Part shown: positions 9,393 to 17,986 of the stretch, piece by piece
Layout: each line of letters starts with the position of its first letter
Numbering within the stretch: the first letter of the stretch is position 1
Source of the DNA: Rariglobus sp967755175
GTDB lineage: Bacteria; Verrucomicrobiota; Verrucomicrobiia; Opitutales; Opitutaceae
Direction of reading: 5' to 3'
Length of the DNA: 64,000 bases
Assembly (NCBI GenBank): GCA_967755175.1
Contig: CBRAFO010000004.1
Location: 1 to 64,000 of the forward strand
Notes under the pieces: model-generated
The model's input: only the letters and a program-made list of their open reading frames with translations
What the model was told of the DNA's origin: nothing
The model's database searches: none
Program-made: the position numbers and the translations under genes

Positions 9393-9995
9393 ATGAGCCT
9401 CGTCCTTATCGTTCTCGGTGTGCTGCTTCTCTCTGTGGTGATTCTCGGCCTTTGGGCCGTCGGCATCTACAACAGCCTCGTCACTCTCCGTAACCGTTTT
9501 AAGAACGCGTTCGCCCAGATCGATGTTCAATTAAAGCGCCGCTACGACCTCATCCCCAACCTCGTCGAGACCGCCAAGGGCTACCTCAAGCACGAACGCG
9601 AGACGCTCGAAGCCGTCATCAAAGCCCGCAACATCGCCGCCGCCGCCGCTCAAACGGCCGCCGCCAACCCCGCCGATTCCAACGCCGTGCGCGGTCTCTT
9701 GTCCGCCGAAGCCGGCTTGGGCGGCGCACTTTCCCGCTTGATGGTCGTCTCCGAGCAATATCCCGACCTGAAGGCCAACCAGAACATGATGCAGCTCACC
9801 GAGGAGCTTACCTCGACCGAGAACAAGATCTCGTTCGCCCGTCAGGCCTACAACGACAGCGTGATGACCTATAACACGCAGCGCGAAACGTTCCCCTCGG
9901 TTATCCTCGCCGGCGCCTTCGGCTTCCTACCCGCCGAACTCTTCAAGATCGACGACCCGACCGAGCGCAACGCACCGAAGGTCAGCTTCACCTGA
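9393..9995 (+). CDS. lemA: LemA family protein
   Basis: LemA proteins have one N-terminal membrane helix and a helical bundle facing outside the cytoplasm; the exact role is unknown. The 200-residue protein shows the helix at about 2-22 and the family motif YNSLVTLRNRFKNAFAQIDVQLKRRYDLIPNLV at about residues 27-59 (shown in part), ending with the usual FPAELFKIDDPTERNAPKV region. The ATG at 9393 is chosen because the upstream in-frame extension is not conserved in style. It is paired with an M48 protease downstream, a well-known association. Confidence 0.95.
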   Translation: MSLVLIVLGVLLLSVVILGLWAVGIYNSLVTLRNRFKNAFAQIDVQLKRRYDLIPNLVETAKGYLKHERETLEAVIKARNIAAAAAQTAAANPADSNAVRGLLSAEAGLGGALSRLMVVSEQYPDLKANQNMMQLTEELTSTENKISFARQAYNDSVMTYNTQRETFPSVILAGAFGFLPAELFKIDDPTERNAPKVSFT

Positions 9996-9999
9996 GGAG

Positions 10000-10106
10000 G
10001 CAGGCATGGGGCGAGAGGCGAAGGGCGATGGGTGGTGTGCTTAAACCTTATCGCCCTCGCCACTCCCGGCCCCATCGCCCATTGCCTTTCGCCTCTCGCC
10101 TCCCCC
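10000..10106. repeat. Inverted repeat in the lemA to M48 spacer
   Basis: The spacer contains GGGCGAGAGGCGAAGGGCG near 10010-10028 and its approximate complement CGCCCATTGCCTTTCGCCTC with TCGCC near 10075-10100, separated by about 40 nt. The arms are built from short units such as GCGATGGG and GCGAGAGG. It could form a long hairpin in the mRNA and may be a degenerate dispersed element; no function is assigned. Confidence 0.6.
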
Positions 10107-12065
10107 ATGGACTTCTTTGAAGCCCAAGCTCGCGCGAAGAAGCGCACGACTCGCCTCGTCGTTCTCTTTGTGTTCGCCGTCCTCGGCACCATCGCAGCCG
10201 GCTACTTCGCGTTTATCACACTGACCGCGCTATATGGCGTGCGCGCCACCGCGAATGGCGGCGGACTCGAACGCGCCCACGGCGGCATCGCCAACCTAGA
10301 CCTCTGGCAGCCCGGAGCGTTGATCGCCTTCTCGCTGCTCACCCTCGTCGTGGTCGGTCTCTCCGCACTCGGTAAATGGCTCCAGCTCCGCGCGGGCGGC
10401 CGCGCCGTGGCCGAGATGGTCGGCGCTCGTCTCGTGCCCGCGCAAACCGACGATCCGAACGAACGCCGATTGCTCAACATCGTCGAGGAAATGGCCATCG
10501 CCTCCGGCCTGCCGCTCCCCGCGGTTTACGTCCTCGATGATGAAACCGGCATCAATGCCTTTGCCGCCGGCCTCACCACCAGCGATGCCGTAGTCTGCGC
10601 CACGCGTGGCACGCTCGAAAAACTCAACCGCGACGAACTCCAAGGCGTCATCGCCCACGAGTTCAGCCACATCCTCAACGGTGACATGCGCCTCAACCTG
10701 CGCCTCACCGCCGTGCTCTATGGCATCCTCGTGATCGGGCTCATCGGCCGCGGCATTATCGAAAGCCTTCGTTTCAGCCGCCCGCGCCGAGACAGCAAAG
10801 AAGGCAACGGAGTGGTCATCATCCTCGCGGTCGGCATCGTCCTGCTGATCCTCGGTTACGTCGGCTATTTCTTCGGCCGGCTCATCCAAGCCGCCGTCTC
10901 TCGCCAGCGTGAATTCCTCGCCGACGCCTCCGCCGTGCAGTTCACTCGCAACCCCGCCGGCATCACGGGCGCCCTCAAAAAAATCGGCGGCTACGCCCTC
11001 GGTTCGCGCATTCAAACCACCAAGGCCGGCGAACTCAGCCATTTCTTCTTTGCCCAGGGTTTCCAGTCCTCCTTCGGTGGTCTCTGGGCCACCCACCCCG
11101 CGCTCGACGAACGTATCCGCTCAGTCGATCCATCCTTCGACGGCCGCTACTTCGAGCCGCCCGCAGTCGTCGATGTCGCCGCTGAATCGTGGAGCCGCAA
11201 ACGCACGCACGCTTCTCCCATCTCCGCCGCTGCTCACGTCTCGCCTCGACCCGCGCTCAATCCGCTCACCCTCATCGCCTCCATCGGCACACTCGAAACG
11301 CAGCAAGTCGAACGCGCCCAGTCCCTGGCCGAGTCGATCCCGCCAGCCCTCCGCGAAGCTGTGCGCACACCCGCCGGAGCCGCGGCCGTCGTCTGCGGTT
11401 TGCTGCTCGATGCCGACGCCACCGTGCGGGCCCGTCAACACGAGCTCGTTCAACGTTTCGCCGGTGAGACGATCACCGCCGCCCTGCCCGCGCTTGAAGC
11501 CAGCCTCCTCGCGTTGCCCGAGGATGCGCGTTTGCCGTTGCTCTTGCTCACGCCGCCCGCCCTGCGCCAGCTCGCGCCCGCCGACTTGGCCCGCCTGCTC
11601 GAAACCCTCGACGAACTCGTCCACGCCGACGGCCGCGTGAGCGTCTTCGAATTTGCCCTGCAAAAAGTCCTCACCCACCACCTCGACCTCGGTGCCCGAC
11701 CGACGGGCCGACGCGAAACCTACTCACCGTCCGATGTGTCGCCCGAGATCTCCGTGGTGCTATCCTTCGGCGCTCGTCTGAGCGCGGCCGACGAAGGCGA
11801 AGCCACACTGGCATTCAACGCCGGTGCCGCCGGGTTCTCCGGACTTTATCCTCCCCTCGCCTTGTGCCCGCCCGCACCCGACGCGCTTGACCAGCTCGAC
11901 GCCGCCTTGGACAAGCTCGCGCTCGCCTACGGCCCCGCGAAAAAGCGCGTCCTCACCGCCCTCGCCGCCACGGTGGCCAGCGACGGCCGGATCGATCCCG
12001 AGGAAGCCGAACTGCTCCGCGCCCTCTCCTCCGCGCTCGACTGTCCCATGCCGCTCGCCATTTAA
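10107..12065 (+). CDS. M48 family membrane metalloprotease with C-terminal TerB-like region
   Basis: HtpX-like zinc protease of the inner membrane, probably cutting misfolded membrane proteins. Of 652 residues, the first 300 hold the protease: helices at about 15-38 and 65-85, the HEFSH zinc motif at 184-188 with E185 catalytic, two further helices, and the third ligand Glu near 269 in QREFLADASAVQF. The C-terminal half is unusual: it is Ala/Leu-rich and ends in LAATVASDGRIDPEEAELLR, typical of TerB-like helical domains. The ATG at 10107 gives a normal HtpX N-terminus. Confidence 0.92.
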   Translation: MDFFEAQARAKKRTTRLVVLFVFAVLGTIAAGYFAFITLTALYGVRATANGGGLERAHGGIANLDLWQPGALIAFSLLTLVVVGLSALGKWLQLRAGGRAVAEMVGARLVPAQTDDPNERRLLNIVEEMAIASGLPLPAVYVLDDETGINAFAAGLTTSDAVVCATRGTLEKLNRDELQGVIAHEFSHILNGDMRLNLRLTAVLYGILVIGLIGRGIIESLRFSRPRRDSKEGNGVVIILAVGIVLLILGYVGYFFGRLIQAAVSRQREFLADASAVQFTRNPAGITGALKKIGGYALGSRIQTTKAGELSHFFFAQGFQSSFGGLWATHPALDERIRSVDPSFDGRYFEPPAVVDVAAESWSRKRTHASPISAAAHVSPRPALNPLTLIASIGTLETQQVERAQSLAESIPPALREAVRTPAGAAAVVCGLLLDADATVRARQHELVQRFAGETITAALPALEASLLALPEDARLPLLLLTPPALRQLAPADLARLLETLDELVHADGRVSVFEFALQKVLTHHLDLGARPTGRRETYSPSDVSPEISVVLSFGARLSAADEGEATLAFNAGAAGFSGLYPPLALCPPAPDALDQLDAALDKLALAYGPAKKRVLTALAATVASDGRIDPEEAELLRALSSALDCPMPLAI

Positions 12066-12072
12066 GCGAAGC

Positions 12073-12963
12073 ATGCACTGGGTTTTCCTTGGCGGATACG
12101 GCCTCGTTTTTCTCGCGCTCTTAATCGGCGCGGCGCTCTGGCGTCGGAAAAACCGCAAGACCCGCGCCCCCTTTCCTGACAACGCCAAGCTCCTGCGCGG
12201 TCCCGGCGAAACCCTGCGCCGCAAACTGGCCGCACTCGACGAGCAGATCGTTTATCAACTCCTCGCCGCCTTCATCGTGCCGCTGGTCGTTGGTTGCGCG
12301 CTCGCCTGGATCGCCACCCACATCTCCGGTCCCGCTCAAATCATTTGGCTGGTTGCCGCCATGCTGGGCCTGCTGCTCTGCCTCGTGCTGGTGATCCGCC
12401 ACCTCGTCGCGGGCATCGAGCGCTGGCGCAACACCTGGCTCGGCTACTTCGGCGAACGTGTCGTGGCCGAGGCGCTTGAGCCCCTCAAAGCCGAAGGCTT
12501 CCGCATCTTTCACGACGTGCCAGCCGGCGACGCGACCCACCCCTTCAACATCGACCACGTGGTCGTCGGTTCCTTGGGTGTGTTCGTGATCGAGACCAAG
12601 ACCCGCCGCAAAGGTCGTGCCCGCGCCGGCTTCGCCGAAAACCAGATCATCTACGATGGTCACGTGCTCGCCTATCCTTGGGGCGAAGACCGCTACGGAC
12701 TCGATCAGGCGCAACGTCACGCCGATTGGCTGAGCACGTGGGTCGAGCAACTTCTCGGACAACCCGTTCCGGTCCAAGCCATCCTCACGTTCCCCGGCTG
12801 GATGGTCATCTCCCGCGCCCGCGGCGAAGTCACCGTGCTTAACCCCAAGCAAATTCCCAGTGCCGTCGCCCTGCCCGCGAGCGGCAAACCGGTTCTCGAT
12901 ACACGCCAACTCGATCTTATTTCCCACCAGTTGGACACCCGCTGCCGCGATGTAGAGTTTTGA
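12073..12963 (+). CDS. Membrane-anchored NERD (nuclease-related) domain protein
   Basis: A 296-residue protein with an N-terminal helix at about 2-19, two more at about 64-84 and 90-110, then a NERD domain at about 120-250. The conserved core is visible as GERVVAEALEPL, NIDHVVVGSLGVFVIETKT (putative catalytic D and E-x-K of a restriction-like fold) and the DQAQRHADWL helix. NERD domains are predicted nucleases found in several settings; substrate is unknown. It starts 7 nt after the M48 gene and probably belongs to the same transcript. Confidence 0.88.
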   Translation: MHWVFLGGYGLVFLALLIGAALWRRKNRKTRAPFPDNAKLLRGPGETLRRKLAALDEQIVYQLLAAFIVPLVVGCALAWIATHISGPAQIIWLVAAMLGLLLCLVLVIRHLVAGIERWRNTWLGYFGERVVAEALEPLKAEGFRIFHDVPAGDATHPFNIDHVVVGSLGVFVIETKTRRKGRARAGFAENQIIYDGHVLAYPWGEDRYGLDQAQRHADWLSTWVEQLLGQPVPVQAILTFPGWMVISRARGEVTVLNPKQIPSAVALPASGKPVLDTRQLDLISHQLDTRCRDVEF

Positions 12964-13102
12964 GCCATTCGCTCCGCAAGGCAGGGAACTGTTGGTAGCA
13001 ACGTAGCTCAATCTCGCACGTTACTATAACCACACGTTTTTCCTTTTCTGCCATGGACGTATTGATTCCCTCACACGACTGTCCCCCCGTTTTATAACCC
13101 CT

Positions 13103-14563
13103 ATGAACAAAGAAGTCCCTTGGATTGCCGCACTGTGCGTGCAGGAACACGTCATCAACGCCACTCAAGCCAGCCGGATACTCGCGTCCATGGCGACCGA
13201 GAGCGACGCGATGGTCTTTGCCCAAGCCGTCATCGACCAAATGGGGATCACCGATATCGCGCTCATGACTCGCCTCGCGACCGAAGCGCAAGAACTTGCC
13301 GCCTCGGGGGCGGAGCCGCCGTCCGTCGGTCCAGCCCCGGTCATCAAGACCACGCCTCCTCCCGTCCCTAAACCCTCGCCCGCCCCCGCCGTCGCAGCCC
13401 CGGCGATCGCAGCCCCGGCGATTCCGATTCCTTCCCCCGCCCGCAACGCTCCGCCGGTAAACTTCGCCCAGATCAAGTCCCTCACGGAACCCGAGTTGAA
13501 GTCCTTCATGTTGAGCCTCCTTGAAACCGCGCAAGCGATGGGTGCAAGCGACCTCCACCTCTCCGCCGGTGCCGCACCCTTTGTTCGCAACATGCGGGCT
13601 CTGGACTTTCTCTCCACCACTCCTCTTTCCGCCGAAGACGCGCACAAGCTCAACACCTGCCTGCTCTCCTCCGACCAGAAGAGCCTGTTTGCCCAACATC
13701 ACGATCACGACTACGCCCTCGCGATGAAAGGCGGCCGGCGCATCCGCGTGAATTTGTTGGAACACCGGGGTGGCGTAAAGGGCACCTATCGTATCGTGCC
13801 CGAGCACGTCCGCACGCCATCCGAACTCGGTTTCAAAAACACCGAGGTCATCAAGAAGCTGCTCAGTTATCACAACGGCCTGATCCTCGTCACTGGCCCG
13901 ACCGGCGCGGGCAAGACCACCACGCTCAATTCCCTCATCGACGAGCTCAACCGCACCCGCCACGACCACATCATCACGGTCGAGGACCCCATCGAGTTCC
14001 TCCACACCAGCCAAGGCTGCAACGTCACCCAACGCCAAGTCGGCCAGCATACCAAAACCTTCGCCGCGGCCCTGCGTTCCGCGCTCCGCGAAGACCCCGA
14101 CATCATCGTTATCGGCGAATTGCGCGACCTGCCCACCATCGAGATGGCCATCTCCGCCTCCGAGACCGGCCACTTGGTCATCGGCACCATGCCCACGAGT
14201 GATGCCACCACCACGCTTAACCGCCTACTCGACGTTTTCCCGCCCAATCAACAGCCACAGATCCGCGCGATGATCGCCCAAAGCCTTCGCGGAATCGTTT
14301 GCCAGCGCCTGCTCCCCGCCCGAGACGGCGGCGTCGTGCTCGCCTGCGAAATCCTCATCAACACCACCGCCGTGTCCGCGATGGTCCGCGACTCCAAGAC
14401 CCAAGGCATTCCCAGCGCGATCGATACCGGTCGCCGCGAGGGAATGATCTCCATGGATAGCGCCATCGTCGAACTCTGGCAGGAAAAGAAGATCACAGAC
14501 GAGACCGCCGCCGCGAACATCACAAACCGCGTCGTGCGCCAGCAAATCCCCGGCAACCGATAA
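13103..14563 (+). CDS. PilT-like ATPase with an N-terminal extension and altered His box
   Basis: Type IV pilus retraction-type ATPase. Residues 1-70 form a small helical domain like those heading GspE/PilB proteins; 72-120 is a Pro/Ala linker; 130-486 is the ATPase with Walker A GPTGAGKTTT at about 265-274, Asp box ITVEDPIEF, and Walker B DPDIIVIGELRD near 332. The usual TLHT His box reads TMPTSD with Pro at residue 364 in place of His, so motor coupling may be changed. It is followed 18 nt later by a canonical PilT gene. Confidence 0.9.
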   Translation: MNKEVPWIAALCVQEHVINATQASRILASMATESDAMVFAQAVIDQMGITDIALMTRLATEAQELAASGAEPPSVGPAPVIKTTPPPVPKPSPAPAVAAPAIAAPAIPIPSPARNAPPVNFAQIKSLTEPELKSFMLSLLETAQAMGASDLHLSAGAAPFVRNMRALDFLSTTPLSAEDAHKLNTCLLSSDQKSLFAQHHDHDYALAMKGGRRIRVNLLEHRGGVKGTYRIVPEHVRTPSELGFKNTEVIKKLLSYHNGLILVTGPTGAGKTTTLNSLIDELNRTRHDHIITVEDPIEFLHTSQGCNVTQRQVGQHTKTFAAALRSALREDPDIIVIGELRDLPTIEMAISASETGHLVIGTMPTSDATTTLNRLLDVFPPNQQPQIRAMIAQSLRGIVCQRLLPARDGGVVLACEILINTTAVSAMVRDSKTQGIPSAIDTGRREGMISMDSAIVELWQEKKITDETAAANITNRVVRQQIPGNR

Positions 14564-14581
14564 CCCTTTTATCCCTCCCCC

Positions 14582-15661
14582 ATGCCCGCGATTGATCAAC
14601 TGCTCCGCGCCATGCGCACCCTCGACGGCTCCGACCTCCACCTCATGGTCGGCATGTCACCCCGCGCCCGCGTCTCCGGCTCGCTCATCCCCCTCGGCGA
14701 ATTCCCCGCCATCACCGCCGAACAGATGGAGAATCTTCTCCGTGAAATCTGTCCGCCTGCCCGCTGGGACACCTACGTGCAGGACCACGACCTCGATTTC
14801 GCCTACGAGATCGCCGACCTCGCCCGCTTCCGCGTCAATTACCTTCAAGACGCCTGGGGCATGGCCGCCGTTTTCCGACAGATCCCCTCCACGATCCGCT
14901 CCTTCGACGAACTCAAGTTACCCCAGTCGTTGAAAAAACTCTGCAACCTGCGCGAAGGATTGGTGCTGGTCACCGGCCCGACCGGCAGCGGCAAGTCCAC
15001 CACACTCGCCGCGATGATCGACTTCATTAACCAGAACCATCGTCGCAACATCATCACGGTCGAGGAACCGATCGAGTTCGTTCACCCAAACAAGCAGTCC
15101 GTCATCGTCCACCGCGAAGTTAACGAGCACACCGAGACCTTCGGCACCGCCCTCAGAGGCGCGATGCGAGCCGACCCCGACATCATCCTCGTCGGCGAGA
15201 TGCGTCAGCTCGAAACCATCCGTCTCGCCCTGAGTTGCGCGTCTATGGGCACTCTTGTTTTCGCCACGCTCCACACCAACAACGCCCCCAAAACCATCGA
15301 CCGCATCGTCGATGGTTTCCCGGCCGAAGAACAAAACCAGATCCGCGTCCTCCTCGCCAGCTGTCTGCGTGGCGTCGTTTCCCAGCTCCTCTGCAAAAAG
15401 ATCACGGGCGGTCGCGTCGCCGTTCACGAAATCCTCCTGCCCCACGACGCGCTCGGCGGCACCATCCGCAGCGGCAACATCCCGGCCATTCGCAACATCA
15501 TCGAAGGCGGACGCGCCGACGGCATGATCTCAATGGACGTCTCTCTGCGCGAGCAGCTCGACGCCGGCAGCATCAGCGCCCGCGAGGCCTACATGAAGGC
15601 GACCGACAAATCCCTCTTCGAGAAGCTCCTTCCCCCCGGAGAACTCGCCGCCCTTAAGTGA
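14582..15661 (+). CDS. pilT: Type IV pilus twitching motility ATPase PilT
   Basis: Hexameric ATPase that retracts type IV pili. The 359-residue protein has the normal PilT length, the N-terminal GSDLHLMVGMSPRARVSG domain, Walker A GPTGSGKST at about 132-140, ITVEEPIEF, Walker B DPDIILVGEMRQLETI and an intact TLHT His box (ATLHTNNAPKTIDRI). It follows the variant PilT-like gene on the same strand, so the two may form mixed or alternative rings. Confidence 0.95.
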   Translation: MPAIDQLLRAMRTLDGSDLHLMVGMSPRARVSGSLIPLGEFPAITAEQMENLLREICPPARWDTYVQDHDLDFAYEIADLARFRVNYLQDAWGMAAVFRQIPSTIRSFDELKLPQSLKKLCNLREGLVLVTGPTGSGKSTTLAAMIDFINQNHRRNIITVEEPIEFVHPNKQSVIVHREVNEHTETFGTALRGAMRADPDIILVGEMRQLETIRLALSCASMGTLVFATLHTNNAPKTIDRIVDGFPAEEQNQIRVLLASCLRGVVSQLLCKKITGGRVAVHEILLPHDALGGTIRSGNIPAIRNIIEGGRADGMISMDVSLREQLDAGSISAREAYMKATDKSLFEKLLPPGELAALK

Positions 15662-15714
15662 CCTCGACCCGCGTAGGGTTTTGACGCCACTCCGCGCCTC
15701 CGCAACGTAGCGGT

Positions 15715-16197
15715 ATGAGTTTACTCCGCCGCCTCGTTTTTCTCGCGCTCGCCACATTCAGCGCCGCCTGCGTCCAAGCCGCCGATCTCTACAAAACCGG
15801 CGACGTGCTCACGCCCTTCACCGTCAAAGATCAGCACGAGCAGACGTTCACCTTCACGCCCGGCCCGCGCACCGTGATCGTCAGTTTCGCCATGGGCACG
15901 GGCAAAGACGCCAACCGCTGGCTCGCCAAGCAGCCCGCCGACTTCCTCGCGAAGAACCAAACCCTCTTCATCGCCAACATCTACGGCATGCCCGCCATCG
16001 GCCGCTTCTTCGCCCTGCCCAAGATGAAGAAATACCCGCACCGCATCCTCCTCGCTGACGACGAACACCTCCTGGAGCGCTTCCCCACGCAGGCCGACAA
16101 ACTCACCGTGATCCGCCTCGATCCTACGGCCAAGATTACCGCCATCGAGTTCGTGAACGCCGAAAAAGACCTCCCCGCCCTCTTCGCTTCCAAGTGA
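15715..16197 (+). CDS. Exported thioredoxin-fold-like protein without a CxxC
   Basis: A 160-residue protein with a signal peptide ending near AACVQAADL and a mature domain whose pattern (VLTPFTVKDQHEQTFTFTPG, then RTVIVSFAMGTGKDANRWLAKQ) resembles thioredoxin or peroxiredoxin folds. The usual active-site cysteines are absent from the mature protein, so redox activity is unlikely; a binding role is possible. Its stop overlaps the sufE start (ATGA), showing translational coupling. Family assignment is by fold pattern only. Confidence 0.75.
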   Translation: MSLLRRLVFLALATFSAACVQAADLYKTGDVLTPFTVKDQHEQTFTFTPGPRTVIVSFAMGTGKDANRWLAKQPADFLAKNQTLFIANIYGMPAIGRFFALPKMKKYPHRILLADDEHLLERFPTQADKLTVIRLDPTAKITAIEFVNAEKDLPALFASK

Positions 16198-16607
16198 TGA
16201 ACGTAGCCCAAAACCAAGCTCAACTCATCGAGGATCTCTCGCTGATTGAGGACAAACAAGAGCGCCTCGCCGCCGTCGTGGATCGCGCCCGCCGCCGCCC
16301 GGTTTTTCCCGCCGCGTCCAAGACCGATGATAACCGCGTCCACGGCTGCATCTCGCAAGTCTGGGTCACCGGCGAGCTGCGTGATGGAGAACTGCATTTC
16401 CAATTCGACGCCGACTCCCCCCTCGTGAAGGGCCTCGTCGCGCTCATGGTCGATCTTTACGAAGGCGGCGCGCCCGCCGACATCGTCGCCACCGAGCCCG
16501 TCATCTTTGAAGCCCTAGGCATCTCCCGCGACCTCACGCCCACCCGTCAAAACGGACTCGCCGCCGTCCGCGCGCACATCAAAGCCATCGCGCAATCGCG
16601 CTCCTAA
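16197..16607 (+). CDS. sufE: SufE family sulfur-acceptor protein
   Basis: SufE accepts sulfur from the cysteine desulfurase SufS for Fe-S cluster assembly. The 136-residue protein has the conserved active cysteine at residue 51 in RVHGCISQVWV and the typical helical N-terminus (LIEDLSLIEDKQERLAAVVD). An alternative GTG lies one codon upstream; the ATG at 16197 overlaps the previous stop and is preferred. No SufS or SufBCD gene lies in the window. Confidence 0.93.
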   Translation: MNVAQNQAQLIEDLSLIEDKQERLAAVVDRARRRPVFPAASKTDDNRVHGCISQVWVTGELRDGELHFQFDADSPLVKGLVALMVDLYEGGAPADIVATEPVIFEALGISRDLTPTRQNGLAAVRAHIKAIAQSRS

Positions 16608-16646
16608 TCGTTCTCGTTCTCGTTCTCGTCCGACCCCCTTCGCCCG

Positions 16647-17570
16647 ATGCTCCACGACGCGCACAACCACCTCGCCGATGAGTGGCTCGCGCCTTACCTC
16701 GACCGCATCGCCGAAGCCGCCGCCACGTTGCCCATCGGAACGATGGTCGTGAACGGCACCAATCCAGCCGACTGGCCCCGCGTTTCCGCACTCGCGCAAC
16801 GCTTCCCCTTTGTTCGCGCCAGCTACGGCCTGCATCCCTGGGACGCCGGCAACCGTTCCGCCAACTGGCTCGACGCGCTTCGCACTCGCCTCGCCTCCGA
16901 GCCGACCGCCGCCATCGGCGAAATCGGCCTCGATCGCTGGATGACTGACAGCGCCCGCCCCGACGACCCGCGCCTTGCCGGTCTCCGACGCGCGCCGCTT
17001 GAAGAACAAAAAGAAGTCTTCCTCGCCCAACTCGCGCTCGCCGCCGCCGAGAACCGCCCCGTAACGATCCACTGCCTGCAAGCCTTCGGCGCGCTCGACG
17101 AACTCCTCCACGCGCACGCCGTGCCCGCCCGAGGCTTCTTACTCCACGCCTACAGTGGCCCCGCCGAACTGGTCCCCCGCTTCGCCGCCCTCGGCGCCTA
17201 TTTCTCCTTCAACGGCTACTTCCTCAAAGACTCCACCCCGGCCTCCCCCGCCTCCGCACCCACATCCTCCGCCAAACCAGTTTGTCACTTAATAAGTGAC
17301 AAACTGCCGAAGCCTCCGAAGCGCACTCGGCTGGACGTGTTTAAAATGATTCCCGCTGACCGGCTTCTGGTGGAGACCGATGCGCCTGCGATGCCGCTTC
17401 CGCAGCTGTGGCGAACCCACAAACTTCCACCCGCTCCCGATGGTTCGCCAGTGAACCATCCTGGTAACCTCGACGCCGCTTACGCCGGTCTCGCGTCCCT
17501 TCGCGGTGTTCCGCTCCCGGAGCTGGTCGCCCAAGTTTCCCAAAACTTCACCCGCCTCTTCGGAACGTAA
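16647..17570 (+). CDS. TatD family metal-dependent hydrolase with an in-frame palindromic insert
   Basis: TatD enzymes are TIM-barrel nucleases with two metals. Metal ligands are visible in DAHNHLAD (residues 4-11), the GEIGLDR Glu near 93, TIHCLQAFG His, and LLVETDAP Asp near 245. At 307 residues the protein is longer than the usual 250-260. The excess sits between GYFLKD and RLDVFK, where about 30 residues replace a short loop. Residues 211-221 of this loop are encoded by a 29-bp palindrome found again at 36531. The barrel core appears intact, so the enzyme may still be active. Confidence 0.88.
   Translation: MLHDAHNHLADEWLAPYLDRIAEAAATLPIGTMVVNGTNPADWPRVSALAQRFPFVRASYGLHPWDAGNRSANWLDALRTRLASEPTAAIGEIGLDRWMTDSARPDDPRLAGLRRAPLEEQKEVFLAQLALAAAENRPVTIHCLQAFGALDELLHAHAVPARGFLLHAYSGPAELVPRFAALGAYFSFNGYFLKDSTPASPASAPTSSAKPVCHLISDKLPKPPKRTRLDVFKMIPADRLLVETDAPAMPLPQLWRTHKLPPAPDGSPVNHPGNLDAAYAGLASLRGVPLPELVAQVSQNFTRLFGT
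17278..17306. repeat. 29-bp palindrome inside the tatD-like gene (copy 1)
   Basis: Two perfect 14-bp arms, CAGTTTGTCACTTA and its complement, are separated by one A. The sequence is identical to that at 36531-36559. Here it is read in frame as part of a protein loop and is not followed by a T-run. Confidence 0.9.
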
Positions 17571-17616
17571 GCCCATGGATCGCCCACCAAGCGTGCTACC
17601 GTCCGCCAACACGCCA

Positions 17617-17950
17617 ACATTGGCCGACAGTTCAAAACATTGCCGGACAGCGTAAAACAATGCCGGACAAGCCGACCACATTGCCAAACAGTGCGGAAAC
17701 ATTGTCGGACAGAGCGCCCACATCGCCGAACTGTTCGCCTACGTTGCTTAACGAGCCACCCACATTGCCGGACGAGGTTTCAACATCGGCGGACAAGCTG
17801 GCCACATCGGCCGACAACACGTCCACGTTGTCCGACAACGTCTCTGCATTGTCCGACAAAGTCTCCCCATTGCCCGGCAACATCTCCTCATTGGCCGAAA
17901 ACCGCCCTACATTGCCTGCCAACGTCTCGTCATTGGCTGACACTCCTCCC
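17617..17950. repeat. Degenerate 21-bp tandem repeat array (16 units)
   Basis: Sixteen adjoining units follow a consensus close to ACATTGTCCGACAACGTCTCC (spoken in two parts: ACATTGTCCGAC, AACGTCTCC). The first two units are 20 bp, the rest 21 bp. The core TTGTC-S-GACAA is palindromic, so both strands read Leu-Ser-Asp-Asn-like heptads. A plus-strand frame runs from 17660 to 17959 (99 codons, heptads like TLSDNVS ALSDKVS) and would join the ATG at 17575 if the two short units each had one more base. A minus-strand frame runs 18051 to 17632 (heptads like ETLSDNV DVLSADV) but overlaps tcdA. Which, if either, is translated cannot be decided here. Confidence 0.9.
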
Positions 17951-17959
17951 GAATTGTAG
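17660..17959 (+). CDS. Possible heptad-repeat protein in the 21-bp array
   Basis: Candidate 99-residue product made of seven-residue repeats with Leu at position 2 and Asp/Asn near position 4, such as TLSDNVS, ALSDKVS and PLPGNIS. It is rich in Thr, Ser and Pro and has no other domain. An upstream ATG at 17575, 5 nt after the tatD stop, starts the same kind of repeat in another frame, so this may be a frameshifted gene. The opposite strand offers a comparable, proline-poor frame. Reported with low confidence because the repeat alone could create both frames. Confidence 0.3.
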   Translation: MPDKPTTLPNSAETLSDRAPTSPNCSPTLLNEPPTLPDEVSTSADKLATSADNTSTLSDNVSALSDKVSPLPGNISSLAENRPTLPANVSSLADTPPEL

Positions 17960-17986
17960 CCGCTTTTAAAATCCCGACCCTCCCCG

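Noticed and set aside
16608..16630. TCGTTC microsatellite between sufE and tatD
   Set aside because: Only about three copies of six bases; no evidence of a role.
17617..17950. CRISPR array
   Set aside because: Units adjoin directly with no unique spacers, and no cas genes are near.
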